From a virus, in the IMG/VR virus record IMGVR_UViG_3300022413_000033, positions 1 through 30,836 of that record: DNA of 30,836 nt. One strand, written 5' to 3'. The notes below the pieces were generated by a model. That model was not told the DNA's origin and ran no database searches. It saw nothing but the letters and a program-made list of their open reading frames with translations. Shown piece by piece: positions 23,988-30,836 of the stretch. Position numbers and translations under genes: made by a program. Each line of letters starts with the position of its first letter. The first letter of the stretch is position 1.

Positions 23988-25414
23988 TAGAAGTCAACCT
24001 TCGCGGTTACTGGACCGTGCAAGCCTTTGATAATGCGAATCCGTAGTGCATCCGCGCAATGATCTTCCGTCGAGGAATCGATGTCGTCAGGCTTCTTTAG
24101 ATCACGAGGCAAACTCGGGAGTGTGCGATGCAAATGTTCACAGTTACGAAAGACAAACAACCCCGGCTCTTCCATTGGCCACTGCCTTGCCGCTTTAAGT
24201 TTCGCTGCAATCAACATCCAGCCTGCAATCCGACTTCCTGGCCCTTTGCTCGGCCGTGTCCATAGGACTCCCATATCCGCCATCTGCTTGGCCATCGATT
24301 CGCCGCGTGAGACGTCGAAAATCGGGTCATCGGCAGGGCCAGGCAACGGCTCTTTGGGGATCATGGCGGCCGCAAACATTCTCTGTTCAGTTGCGGTCGT
24401 TCGCAACGCGATATCTCTGGGCAATAGCTCCAGACCGACATTCGGCTTCCAATTGGGCTTCTGAGGATCGCCCGCACACCCGTAATCTTCATTGATTACA
24501 AAGATTGTGCCCTTTGGCCAACTCCTGCCGTCAGGTAACGCTTCCCCATTGCTCTCCGCAAACCACAACGTGGCAAACGGCGCACTCGATCCCCAATCAT
24601 GTGAGCGGTCCACATACCATCCGGGTGGAATTTGAAACGGCTCAATCCAGTGTGAGCCATCGCGCCAAACATCGGCAAAGTAGCCACCGGCCATGATGTT
24701 CCACGAATTATGAAGCCAGGCATCGCGTTGTGCTTGATTCGTGATTTCTTCCGCTAGACGCACATGATAATCCGGGTCTGCTGCCCGGAAGGGTTCATTT
24801 TCGCGCCACCTGATGGGAATCCGAATGCGTTCACGCCCTTTTTCGCCAAGGGGTTTGAATGGCTCAGCGTGATCGACAAACCTGGATTTACACCACTGAA
24901 AGCCGGCGCCCCAAGGATTGGTATTTGCCCGAACCATCCTAGGCATCCCCATGACATCGCTGCGAGAACAAGAGAGCATGGCCTCATAACATTCAGATGT
25001 GGGCCAATTCGTCAATTCTTCAAATCCTATAAACGGATAAGTATGTCCGTGATAAGTCTCATAATCTGATAAGCTACTCAAGTAGCTAAAAATAAGCACT
25101 TCGCCATCCGGAAATGTCCATTGCTTATCTTGTTTATTATAACTTGCGCCTGGAAAGATTCTCGGAATCCATCGTCTACTTCTGTTTATAATATCTCTCA
25201 ATTGAGGAAATGTGCGACGAAAGATGATCCCACGCCAATTCTCTCCCCATCCCTGGCCGACGTGCTTGAGATAGGACATTAGAAGCACGTCCGTTTTGCC
25301 ACCGCCGCGATCGCCATCGCCTAGCACTTGCCAGTGCGGCGACTTGAGGAACAGCCACTGGCCCCCTCTATTGCCTCTCCACTTCACCTTCGGTGCCGTC
25401 TGCAATTTGGACAT
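23987..25414 (-). CDS. terL: Terminase large subunit
   Basis: This 475-residue packaging motor has a Walker-A-type loop GDGDRGGGKT (32-41), a Walker B strand with FIGFEE (about 128-133) and a coupling motif NTNPWG near 159-164. The nuclease half shows DRSHDWGSSAPFATLWF with its RNase-H-like aspartate and a closing SSTEDHCADALRI with a conserved acidic pair. It starts 47 bases inside the small terminase gene. The family resembles Terminase_6-type enzymes; whether packaging is cos or pac cannot be read from this. Confidence 0.9.
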   Translation of the reverse strand: MSKLQTAPKVKWRGNRGGQWLFLKSPHWQVLGDGDRGGGKTDVLLMSYLKHVGQGWGENWRGIIFRRTFPQLRDIINRSRRWIPRIFPGASYNKQDKQWTFPDGEVLIFSYLSSLSDYETYHGHTYPFIGFEELTNWPTSECYEAMLSCSRSDVMGMPRMVRANTNPWGAGFQWCKSRFVDHAEPFKPLGEKGRERIRIPIRWRENEPFRAADPDYHVRLAEEITNQAQRDAWLHNSWNIMAGGYFADVWRDGSHWIEPFQIPPGWYVDRSHDWGSSAPFATLWFAESNGEALPDGRSWPKGTIFVINEDYGCAGDPQKPNWKPNVGLELLPRDIALRTTATEQRMFAAAMIPKEPLPGPADDPIFDVSRGESMAKQMADMGVLWTRPSKGPGSRIAGWMLIAAKLKAARQWPMEEPGLFVFRNCEHLHRTLPSLPRDLKKPDDIDSSTEDHCADALRIRIIKGLHGPVTAKVDF

Positions 25415-25802
25415 GCTTGATTTCTCTATCTACGGATTCATCCCAAAATTCCGCGTCGATGGTTTCGGGGACTTGCGCGATGCCGCTATCGAGTCTGTGG
25501 GTCACGTCAACTTCCACTTCAGCCGTGTATCCCCGATGCTTGCCCTTCGTGCTCAAGTGATATTTGATGGCGATGATGTTGCCCTTCTCAATCTGTTTCA
25601 TCAGTGCCGTTTCACTCTTATCCAGAGCACGCCCATTGGCTCCATCAAGTGCCTCTTTCACACTTTCATATCGATCAATATAATTGTAAACCGTCTTTGG
25701 GTCACAGCCCAACTTCTCGGCTGCCATATAGACCATACCCCGAGTTATCGTCAATGCTTCAATGACTTGCTTTGCGGTATAGCGTTGTCTCCTAATTGCC
25801 AT
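25368..25802 (-). CDS. terS: Terminase small subunit
   Basis: ATG 25802 (MAIRRQRYTAKQVIEALTIT, 144 residues) is chosen; the longer frame to 25853 would run through a perfect hairpin and lacks support. Residues 8-45 form a helix-turn-helix (RGMVYMAAEKLGCDPKTVYN), typical of DNA-recognising small terminases, followed by a helical oligomerisation region (KSETALMKQIEKGNIIAIKY) and an acidic end. It overlaps the large subunit by 47 bases. The ribosome site is weak (GGTGA). Confidence 0.75.
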   Translation of the reverse strand: MAIRRQRYTAKQVIEALTITRGMVYMAAEKLGCDPKTVYNYIDRYESVKEALDGANGRALDKSETALMKQIEKGNIIAIKYHLSTKGKHRGYTAEVEVDVTHRLDSGIAQVPETIDAEFWDESVDREIKHVQIADGTEGEVERQ

Positions 25803-25837
25803 AAGTTCACCACTTGCCCAATATGGAATCTGTGGAA

Positions 25838-25861
25838 GCGCATAGTTAAACAACTATGCGC
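25838..25861 (-). promoter_or_regulatory. Perfect 10-bp hairpin in the terminase leader
   Basis: GCGCATAGTT and AACTATGCGC form a perfect stem with a 4-base loop. The candidate transcription start is at about 25860, so the hairpin would be the very 5' end of the packaging mRNA. There is no T-run, so it is not a standard terminator. It could protect the mRNA end, act as an operator, or be a packaging recognition site. Confidence 0.55.
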
Positions 25862-25866
25862 CTATA

Positions 25867-25895
25867 TCTATATTCTGTAGCCGTTTTGAGATCAA
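25867..25895 (-). promoter_or_regulatory. Candidate leftward late promoter
   Basis: On the minus strand TTGATC (25890-25895), a 17-bp spacer and TATAGA (25867-25872) have four of six matches each. The -35 lies in the inverted repeat TGAGAT-CAAG-ATCTCA (25887-25902), a possible operator. It precedes the terminase-portal-capsid operon. Confidence 0.35.
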
Positions 25896-25988
25896 GATCT
25901 CAGGCAAAACTCTGTGATGCGATTTCTCCAGGTAAGCTCAGGCATCACACATCCTCACTTCCCTCTGACTCATATTCGCACGATTGAG

Positions 25989-26117
25989 TCACCAGCACCT
26001 CAATCTCGCTTCCTCCGGAGATGTTATCACTTGCCATTTATTATCAAGTTGCTCCCAAGGGGTCACTTTTTGTTCTCCGTAAATTATTTTTGTTTCACTT
26101 CCTTGCATATTTTCCAT
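25989..26117 (-). CDS. Possible 42-residue small protein
   Basis: The frame MENMQGSETKIIYGEQKVTP followed by WEQLDNKWQVITSPEEARL has protein-like composition. No strong ribosome site is seen; starts at 26123 and 26108 are also possible. It overlaps the 20-residue frame at 26095-26157 and may be its frameshifted continuation. It lies in the otherwise gene-free stretch before the terminase genes. Confidence 0.35.
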   Translation of the reverse strand: MENMQGSETKIIYGEQKVTPWEQLDNKWQVITSPEEARLRCW

Positions 26118-26157
26118 TCTCATCCGCAGTGAGGACATCAGGGGGATCAGGTATCAT
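26095..26157 (-). CDS. Possible 20-residue small frame or broken gene start
   Basis: MIPDPPDVLTADENGKYARK begins four bases after the stop of the 26162-26473 gene, with AGGTTG upstream. It stops inside the next small frame. Joined by a frame change near 26100, the two would form one coherent protein of about 55-60 residues, so a frameshifted pseudogene, sequencing error or programmed shift are all possible. Confidence 0.25.
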   Translation of the reverse strand: MIPDPPDVLTADENGKYARK

Positions 26158-26161
26158 GGGT

Positions 26162-26473
26162 TCAACCTATCGGCTCGGTATTGCGTAGTGCCTCCCACGC
26201 TTCATCCACGCTGTAACCCTCGGTGACGTCGCGCTCGTAGTCCATTTCCCTATCTATGGAAATAGGAATAAAGGGATTAAAAATCTCATCATTGAAAGCA
26301 GTAATATTAATCTCCGCAGGTATAATTCCACGCCTAAGATCTTCTTCCTCAATGGGTAGAGTCACCACGGTAAATGGATGACTTTGATAAAAATTATGAT
26401 CTGTATCAATGGTCATAGGCAATAAATTTTCAGCACACACCAACAGAATCGGCTTCTCATGATGCTCAGGCAT
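26162..26473 (-). CDS. Unknown 103-residue acidic protein
   Basis: Unrecognised. It starts MPEHHEKPILLVCAENLLPM and contains FTVVTLPIEEEDLRRGIIPA and a C-terminal DEAWEALRNTEPIG helix. It overlaps the end of the previous small gene by eight bases. It is part of a run of small genes between the nuclease and the terminase. Confidence 0.55.
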   Translation of the reverse strand: MPEHHEKPILLVCAENLLPMTIDTDHNFYQSHPFTVVTLPIEEEDLRRGIIPAEINITAFNDEIFNPFIPISIDREMDYERDVTEGYSVDEAWEALRNTEPIG

Positions 26474-26672
26474 CGGTCTCTCTCCTTATTCCTGTATGGT
26501 ATTGCAAAGAAAGATATGCAATCTCTTCTCTTCCTTCACGAATGAATCGGTTCACTTCTTCACGAATAACTTCGTCAATGGCTTTATCAATCTGTTCATG
26601 ATAAGCCTTTGACAAAAGAGCAAATGATTCACCAGCCTGTTTAATATTATTAGTGTCAATCTTGATCATCAT
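26466..26672 (-). CDS. Unknown 68-residue helical protein
   Basis: A strongly helical, charged small protein (KQAGESFALLSKAYHEQIDK, AIDEVIREEVNRFIREG) of unknown family. It overlaps both neighbours by a few bases, typical of a compact phage operon. Confidence 0.55.
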   Translation of the reverse strand: MMIKIDTNNIKQAGESFALLSKAYHEQIDKAIDEVIREEVNRFIREGREEIAYLSLQYHTGIRRETDA

Positions 26673-26859
26673 TACCTCTTTTCTCCGCCAATGGCAATAT
26701 GCAGCTTTCGATTGCCTCTTTAAACATCTCTCTAATCTCTGGTTCTAATTCACGCTGCATTTGCTCCACTCTTGCTTTGATAGTCGTTCGTATCTTCTCA
26801 TCTAAGCCGAGTCGAGACATGAGGTCAAGCCGATTCGCCAAACTCACCATCTCAGCCAT
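26656..26859 (-). CDS. Unknown 67-residue helical protein
   Basis: I choose ATG 26859 (MAEMVSLANRLDLMSRLGLD), just after the nuclease stop at 26862. A longer frame to 26952 overlaps the nuclease C-terminus and is less likely. Near the junction the ten bases GAGCATGGCT are directly duplicated, so the nuclease stop and the new start lie in twin copies. The C-terminal part is a helix ending LPLAEKRGNDDQD. Function is unknown. Confidence 0.5.
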   Translation of the reverse strand: MAEMVSLANRLDLMSRLGLDEKIRTTIKARVEQMQRELEPEIREMFKEAIESCILPLAEKRGNDDQD

Positions 26860-26861
26860 GC

Positions 26862-27338
26862 TCAGCCATGCTCTGCCCTCCTCTTCCTCCGTACTCGAGG
26901 TTTCTTGGCTGGCACTCTGATGCCCTGCTTCCTCAGTTGCTCCCGTTCCCACACCTCTCTGATTGCCTCAAAGTCAAAATCACCGCGACGCCAGAACCAT
27001 TCCGTCCTTCGCCCCATTGGCCCGCGCCTGTGGGCACGCTGAACGACAATATCCCAATCTTCGGGGTACCAGATGTGGCACTCTATTCGCGCGGCCGTCA
27101 TCGCTTGCATCCACAACACCTGCGGCCATGTGGGATCCTTGCCCGGCATTTTAAGCTCAGCCATCAGGAACTCACCGCGCGTCTCGTGAGCAAGCCGGTA
27201 GTCGGACTCCCCCGGCGCCGAGTGCCGGCTGTCAAACGTATGCCCGACCAGCCACCTCATTTTGCGGTAGAGTTTTTCCAGCTCTAGCCCAAATGCTTTT
27301 TCGTTCGCGAAGAGTGGCTGAACGTCGGCGCCTGTCAT
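26862..27338 (-). CDS. VRR-NUC-like PD-(D/E)XK nuclease
   Basis: ATG 27338 (158 residues) overlaps the previous stop as ATGA and has GGGAG upstream; the longer frame is rejected. The nuclease core is visible: FDSRHSAPGESDYRLA with Asp46, MAELKMPGKD with Glu61 and Lys63, and WPQVLWMQAMTAARIECHIWYPEDW with Gln73, the layout of VRR-NUC/Holliday-junction-resolvase-like proteins. Such phage nucleases act on branched DNA before packaging or in recombination. The C-terminus is very basic (KKPRVRRKRRAEHG). Confidence 0.7.
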   Translation of the reverse strand: MTGADVQPLFANEKAFGLELEKLYRKMRWLVGHTFDSRHSAPGESDYRLAHETRGEFLMAELKMPGKDPTWPQVLWMQAMTAARIECHIWYPEDWDIVVQRAHRRGPMGRRTEWFWRRGDFDFEAIREVWEREQLRKQGIRVPAKKPRVRRKRRAEHG

Positions 27339-27685
27339 GGGGATTCTCCCGGAAGCGTGGTCCTGTTGAGCCGGGCTAGCTGCCATTCCAAGCCCAACAA
27401 CTTGCGCTTCAACTCTTCCATTTCTTTATAGAAATGCCCTTTAAATTCTCGCATTTCGGACAATTGTTCGCGGTGAAATTCCTTGTGCCCTTGTTCGATC
27501 TCCTTCACTCGTGTTTCCGAATACGCGGCACGATTTTTGAGATTCAGTACCTCTCTACTATTTGATGTAATCGTTATGTGATAGAAAGAGGCAATGCTCG
27601 AAAGAATAAGAACTAACACGGTAACGATTGTGGTCAAGAGCCATTTCTGGGATAAATATTTCCCCTCTTCTTCCGAGCCAGGCAT
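27335..27685 (-). CDS. Membrane-anchored coiled-coil protein
   Basis: Residues 14-37 are one transmembrane helix (KWLLTTIVTVLVLILSSIAS), and residues 45-105 a heptad coiled coil (SETRVKEIEQGHKEFHREQL, YKEMEELKRKLLGLEWQLA). The layout matches inner-membrane spanins and some holin-accessory proteins; no endolysin is in the window to support either. AAGGAG precedes the ATG. It is the first gene of the block that leads to terminase. Confidence 0.6.
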   Translation of the reverse strand: MPGSEEEGKYLSQKWLLTTIVTVLVLILSSIASFYHITITSNSREVLNLKNRAAYSETRVKEIEQGHKEFHREQLSEMREFKGHFYKEMEELKRKLLGLEWQLARLNRTTLPGESP

Positions 27686-27814
27686 ATTGCAACTCCTTCT
27701 AGGACAGGGTAAACGCCTGGCTCTATTTTATGAACAAATAAATAAAAACACAAAATAGACGTCTGGTTTCGGGCTTTTGCTTAGGCTTTTCTTTTCAAGG
27801 AGTTACTCACTACT
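27686..27814 (-). other. Intergenic spacer with inverted repeat between fibre and nuclease blocks
   Basis: This is one of the few true gaps of the leftward block. GAGTTAC (27800-27806) and GTAACTC (27820-27826) form a perfect 7-bp inverted repeat across the stop of the upstream gene. A weak promoter-like pair, TTGTGT-17-TAAAAT, reads leftward on the minus strand before the membrane protein gene. No T-rich terminator is evident. Confidence 0.35.
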
Positions 27815-28165
27815 TTAGGGTAACTCAATGGCAACCAGGTCAATAGGTCCGAAGACCACTCCGTTAAGGTTCGTGGGATCAAAAACGATGAACCAGCAAT
27901 TCTTCATTCCCCCTGTCAAATTTGGGATAGCACCGAACTTGCATTGGATTTTCCCCACTTCGAATCCCACGACATTCCACCGAATGAGGTCTGAGGACTG
28001 ATTCGTTGATGTGACATCAAGACCAGCAACATTTGCGTCAATTTGTGTCACACTATCGAGCACAAGAGGGACGTTATCGGATTCTAGCCGAAAATCATTG
28101 GTATTATCGTAATTGCCAACAATGACAACTTCCTGGATCTGGTTCCCTCCCACCGCTTGGTCCAT
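27815..28165 (-). CDS. Small tail-fibre-associated protein candidate
   Basis: This 116-residue beta-rich protein (MDQAVGGNQIQEVVIVGNYD, TNLNGVVFGPIDLVAIELP) starts two bases after the preceding fibre-like gene. No family recognised. Composition and neighbours suggest a virion surface or fibre partner. Confidence 0.5.
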   Translation of the reverse strand: MDQAVGGNQIQEVVIVGNYDNTNDFRLESDNVPLVLDSVTQIDANVAGLDVTSTNQSSDLIRWNVVGFEVGKIQCKFGAIPNLTGGMKNCWFIVFDPTNLNGVVFGPIDLVAIELP

Positions 28166-28167
28166 CC

Positions 28168-29022
28168 TTATGTTGCGGTTACACTAATCGAGCTTGTCGG
28201 AAAATTCACTTCATCGTTTTCGACCACGTTGCTTTGGTCAACGAGTCCTGAAGAATTATAAAATAGGATATTTCCTGCTCCCGACACAGAGTCAATAATG
28301 AGCCCTGCTACAAAATCATCCCAACCCCCCGCTCCCACCGTGCCAAAATCTACAATCGCTGCATTGCTCGCCACTCCACCACTGACTGTCGTCCAAGTCG
28401 GAGACGAACCGCCGTTTGCATCTAGCAACTGACGTGCATATGCTGTGCCGGTCACCTCGGTAAAGTCCCCAATCGCTACATCCTGGTCATCAAGCACAGT
28501 TTGAGACAGAGCGACATAGTTTGAGCCGGCTGGAGACGTAAATGCCACATTGCGAAACATCAAATCGAGCATGCTATGCACGGCATAGTCCGAGATGCCT
28601 TCGCCCGACCCGGCCGTAATTTCGATGTAGACTTCTTGAAGTGCCGTAATGACTTTGGGTGTATTCCCAGTAACCGGCTGAAAGGAACTGGAGAATGCAC
28701 CATGGGCCAGCATATTCCCTGCCCCATGAGTGGCATTATCGACGATTGCCCAGTGGGTAATAGGTGACGCATAGTTGCCCGTAGCCTGTGGAAAACTGAC
28801 ATCAGCATTTTGTGTCACCCTTCTAGATGTCGCAGCTCCAAAAGGGATCGCAGTTCGCGCATAAGCCTGTGCATCCGCTGTTTCGTTCATGGATGCACCG
28901 GTTCCTGCATCCGTTGGGTCTGCTGTGGCTAAAGCCAGGTAGACCGTCGCGACAGGCGTATAGGCCGTATTGATCAGGTGATCCAACCAAGCGTCCTCAG
29001 CAAAATTTGAGAGTGACCCCAT
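28168..29022 (-). CDS. Fibre-like structural protein with two tandem domains
   Basis: Residues 1-135 and about 145-284 share one plan: a helix (DHLINTAY; HSMLDLMF), a YxALxxADP/YVALSQTV strand, a YARTAIPFG/YARQLLDA motif, ANxxVxFxxATG and HWAIVDNATHGAGNMLAHG against AGLIIDSVSGAGNILFYN. This YARxxxxxG...GNxL pattern is widespread in phage tail-fibre and surface-decoration proteins. Copy B is more diverged. ATG 29022 has AGGAG upstream. Confidence 0.65.
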   Translation of the reverse strand: MGSLSNFAEDAWLDHLINTAYTPVATVYLALATADPTDAGTGASMNETADAQAYARTAIPFGAATSRRVTQNADVSFPQATGNYASPITHWAIVDNATHGAGNMLAHGAFSSSFQPVTGNTPKVITALQEVYIEITAGSGEGISDYAVHSMLDLMFRNVAFTSPAGSNYVALSQTVLDDQDVAIGDFTEVTGTAYARQLLDANGGSSPTWTTVSGGVASNAAIVDFGTVGAGGWDDFVAGLIIDSVSGAGNILFYNSSGLVDQSNVVENDEVNFPTSSISVTAT

Positions 29023-29036
29023 CTTTTTCTCCTTTA

Positions 29037-30836
29037 CTATAACTGTACGATATTTTTGCTTCGAGTCAACGTCACTACACCAGGATTCACAATCACCCCC
29101 AGCCCGCCTAACACCATCACCACGTCATCAGGTGTCAAGCTGGCGACATCAATACTCATTGCCAGGATACGGGAAAGCATCGTGTCGATATCGGGAGTCA
29201 AACTCGTGCATAACGCACTCAATCCCAACTCGCGAGTCAGAATGTTGTCCACATCGGGGGTTAGGCTCTGGCTCTCGATCGCCATCGATAACGCGCGAAA
29301 ATTCGTCAGAACGGCATCAACGTCCGGGGTTGCGGAGCCCATGGACGTTGAGAAGGTAAGGGATCGGTCCAGAATAAGATTTATACCTGGAGTAACACTT
29401 GCAATCAGGGATTGCAGACTTATTGCGCGATTCAGTAATGCATCAATTTCTGGCGTATTGCTCAATACCGAGAGGGACATCGCGAGTAACCTCGCCCCGG
29501 AAATATCAATATCGATGTCCGGAGTCAAGCTCGCAAGAGCAACGCTTAGTGTCAATGCCCTGCTCAATACGCTTTCGATGTTCGGCGTTGAGCTGCTCAC
29601 ATTCGATTGCAGAGACACGTTTCGTTGGACCACCGCATCCACATTAGGCGTCAACGAGTCAACAGACAGGGACATCGTCAATAATCGGGAACCACTCAGA
29701 TCAATATCGATATCCGGGGTAAGGCTTACCACTGAAAAAGCCATAGACAAGATACGATCCAGAATCAAGTCCACAGAGGGCGTCGTGCTCACCGTGTTAA
29801 AGGAAAATGACAGAGCACGATCTAAGAGAAGGGCAATATCCGGAGTCGTGCTAGAGAATGAAAGCGATCCCGATAATGCGCGCTGAAGAATGACATCTAC
29901 ATTCGGAGTCGTGCTCCCTAGCGAGAGGGACATGCCTAAAGCACGATCCAGGATAGAATCAAGGTCCGGCGTTGTGCTCGATATGTTTACGGAAAGTGTT
30001 AATTGTCGATTGCCGGAAATGGAAATATCGATGTCCGGGGTAAAGCTTGGAATGGTTGTGTCAAGAGACAAAGCTCTATTCAGTACACTGTCCACAGCTG
30101 GCGTCAAGCTAAGGGCAGAAGAAGAAACTGACAACCTGCGATCGAGCATCCCATCTACGGATGGCGTTGTACTGGCAATCGTAATGGGGGCAGACAGGTT
30201 GCGAGTTAAGGAGAGATCAATACTCGGAGTCGTTGAAACTTGCGCCAAAACCATTGAGAGTTTGCGATCGAGTACCCCGTCTACAGACGGTGTCATGCTG
30301 GCAATCGTGGCAGACATCGAGAGATTCCGAGTGGTGCCCCCACCTGCGTTCTCTTCAAACGTCAGCCCCGCCCATTGGCTGGCAGAGCCACGCACGGATG
30401 AAAAGTTGAGCGTCCACCCATCCGCATTGAACGTGGGAGATATCGCCTTGTACTCATCCGCCCCAATGTGATCGACTGCGTTCACCGCGATGTTGTCGGC
30501 CATGGATTGAGAGTCGGTCACTCCCGCGCCGTCGTCCACCGTGGTGCAGTAACTGGTCTGACTCGAAACCGTGATGGCGGCACCGCCGAACTGCACGGCG
30601 TTATCATTCGTGGTCAGACTGTTCACTGAAGTTTGACGGCTATACAAAAATTCGAGGTACTGGGGCTTAAACGTCAGGGTGGTATTAGACTGATTGCCTT
30701 CAGTCGTAGGAGCGGCATGCGTCACCAAAGACACAGTATTCGAGGGGCACCGAATCGCGGTGTAAAAAGCCCACATGTTAGCCGCTGCGACACGTGGCGT
30801 TATCGTCCAGCCTGAGGCGCCAAAAGCGGTCACCTC
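29037..30836 (-). CDS. Repeat-rich fibre-like protein, 5' end beyond the window
   Basis: The frame is open to the window edge; the GTG at 30833 need not be the start, so the gene is partial. After an N-terminal region of about 168 residues (GNQSNTTLTFKPQYLEFLYS, a shell-like beta domain), about 19 tandem repeats follow, most of 21 residues and four of 23, with consensus RxLSxSxxxxSxTPDIDxxLx. The final 22 residues end TRSKNIVQL. Regular short beta-rich repeats suggest a fibrous or solenoid shaft. Location next to the duplicated fibre-like gene supports a tail fibre or host-contact protein, but other surface roles are possible. Confidence 0.7.
   Translation of the reverse strand, partial: EVTAFGASGWTITPRVAAANMWAFYTAIRCPSNTVSLVTHAAPTTEGNQSNTTLTFKPQYLEFLYSRQTSVNSLTTNDNAVQFGGAAITVSSQTSYCTTVDDGAGVTDSQSMADNIAVNAVDHIGADEYKAISPTFNADGWTLNFSSVRGSASQWAGLTFEENAGGGTTRNLSMSATIASMTPSVDGVLDRKLSMVLAQVSTTPSIDLSLTRNLSAPITIASTTPSVDGMLDRRLSVSSSALSLTPAVDSVLNRALSLDTTIPSFTPDIDISISGNRQLTLSVNISSTTPDLDSILDRALGMSLSLGSTTPNVDVILQRALSGSLSFSSTTPDIALLLDRALSFSFNTVSTTPSVDLILDRILSMAFSVVSLTPDIDIDLSGSRLLTMSLSVDSLTPNVDAVVQRNVSLQSNVSSSTPNIESVLSRALTLSVALASLTPDIDIDISGARLLAMSLSVLSNTPEIDALLNRAISLQSLIASVTPGINLILDRSLTFSTSMGSATPDVDAVLTNFRALSMAIESQSLTPDVDNILTRELGLSALCTSLTPDIDTMLSRILAMSIDVASLTPDDVVMVLGGLGVIVNPGVVTLTRSKNIVQL
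29103..30329 (-). repeat. Tandem 63-base (21-residue) coding repeats
   Basis: About 19 degenerate units, for example RNLSMSATIASMTPSVDGVL and RALSFSFNTVSTTPSVDLIL. Four units have two extra residues (ISGN, LSGS, ISGA, TNF). The DNA is diverged between units while TP and D-I/V-D positions hold, showing selection on protein. Confidence 0.9.

Noticed and set aside
25838-25861. Rho-independent terminator
   Set aside because: The hairpin is perfect but has no T-run on either strand, and it lies before, not after, a gene.
27335-27685. Firm holin or spanin assignment
   Set aside because: One membrane helix plus coiled coil is compatible with a spanin, but no endolysin, holin or outer-membrane partner is seen nearby, so only the architecture is stated.
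29103-30329. CRISPR array
   Set aside because: The period is about 63 bases, units are degenerate along their whole length and keep an open reading frame. There are no identical repeats separated by unique spacers.
29056-30471. Two long plus-strand frames across the 21-residue repeat gene
   Set aside because: They mirror the repeat (recurring SISGVKL-type peptides) and result from the antisense reading of a periodic gene. The minus strand has protein-like conservation and gene context.
1-30836. tRNA or rRNA genes
   Set aside because: I saw no cloverleaf with a proper T-loop and acceptor stem; the phrase GATTCAAAGCTC near the left edge resembles a T-loop only superficially.

Overview
The window looks like a large part of the genome (or prophage) of a long-tailed, siphovirus-like double-stranded DNA phage. 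One rightward block of accessory and regulatory genes (about 250-5892, + strand) converges on a long leftward block of virion genes (30836 down to 5889, - strand). The phage type follows from a P22-gp5-like coat protein, a DUF4055-type portal, a Mu-F-like minor head protein, a 1602-residue tape measure, and a lambda G/GT-like tail-assembly pair with a GGGAAAG slippery heptamer. I cannot name the host. Promoters resembling the sigma70 consensus and a signal-peptide protein with EF-hand (dockerin-like) modules fit an environmental Gram-negative bacterium, but that is inference.

Rightward block. A small Cro/cI-type HTH gene (251-484) lies beside a candidate switch: a near-consensus leftward promoter and a rightward promoter, each with a TCAT..ATGA palindrome in its spacer. 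An ORF6N/GIY-YIG-like fusion, a 45-residue membrane peptide too short for routine gene calling, two small unknown proteins, and a secreted pectate-lyase-like beta-helix protein with two C-terminal EF-hand modules follow. Next, behind a perfect 10-bp inverted repeat, come a ParB-like gene, a nucleoside 2-deoxyribosyltransferase-like gene and three small unknown genes.

Leftward block, in transcription order from the right edge: a tail-fibre-like protein built of about 19 copies of a 21-residue repeat (cut by the window edge), a duplicated-domain fibre-like protein and a small companion; a membrane/coiled-coil protein; a VRR-NUC-like nuclease; several small unknown genes; a leader with a candidate promoter and a perfect 10-bp hairpin; small and large terminase, portal, zinc ribbon, Mu-F-like protein, a DEDDh exonuclease, scaffold, coat protein, head-tail connector and tail-completion proteins, tail tube, G/GT chaperones, tape measure and two tail-tip proteins.

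The clearest oddity is a two-gene cassette on the opposite strand (13542-13934) between the G/GT gene and the tape measure: a ribbon-helix-helix regulator and a one-span membrane protein, with their own TTGACG-17-TATAGT promoter whose spacer and -10 form a near-perfect palindrome. It has the layout of a self-regulated moron. No integrase, replication module, endolysin, tRNA or CRISPR array was recognised, so the genome probably continues beyond the window.
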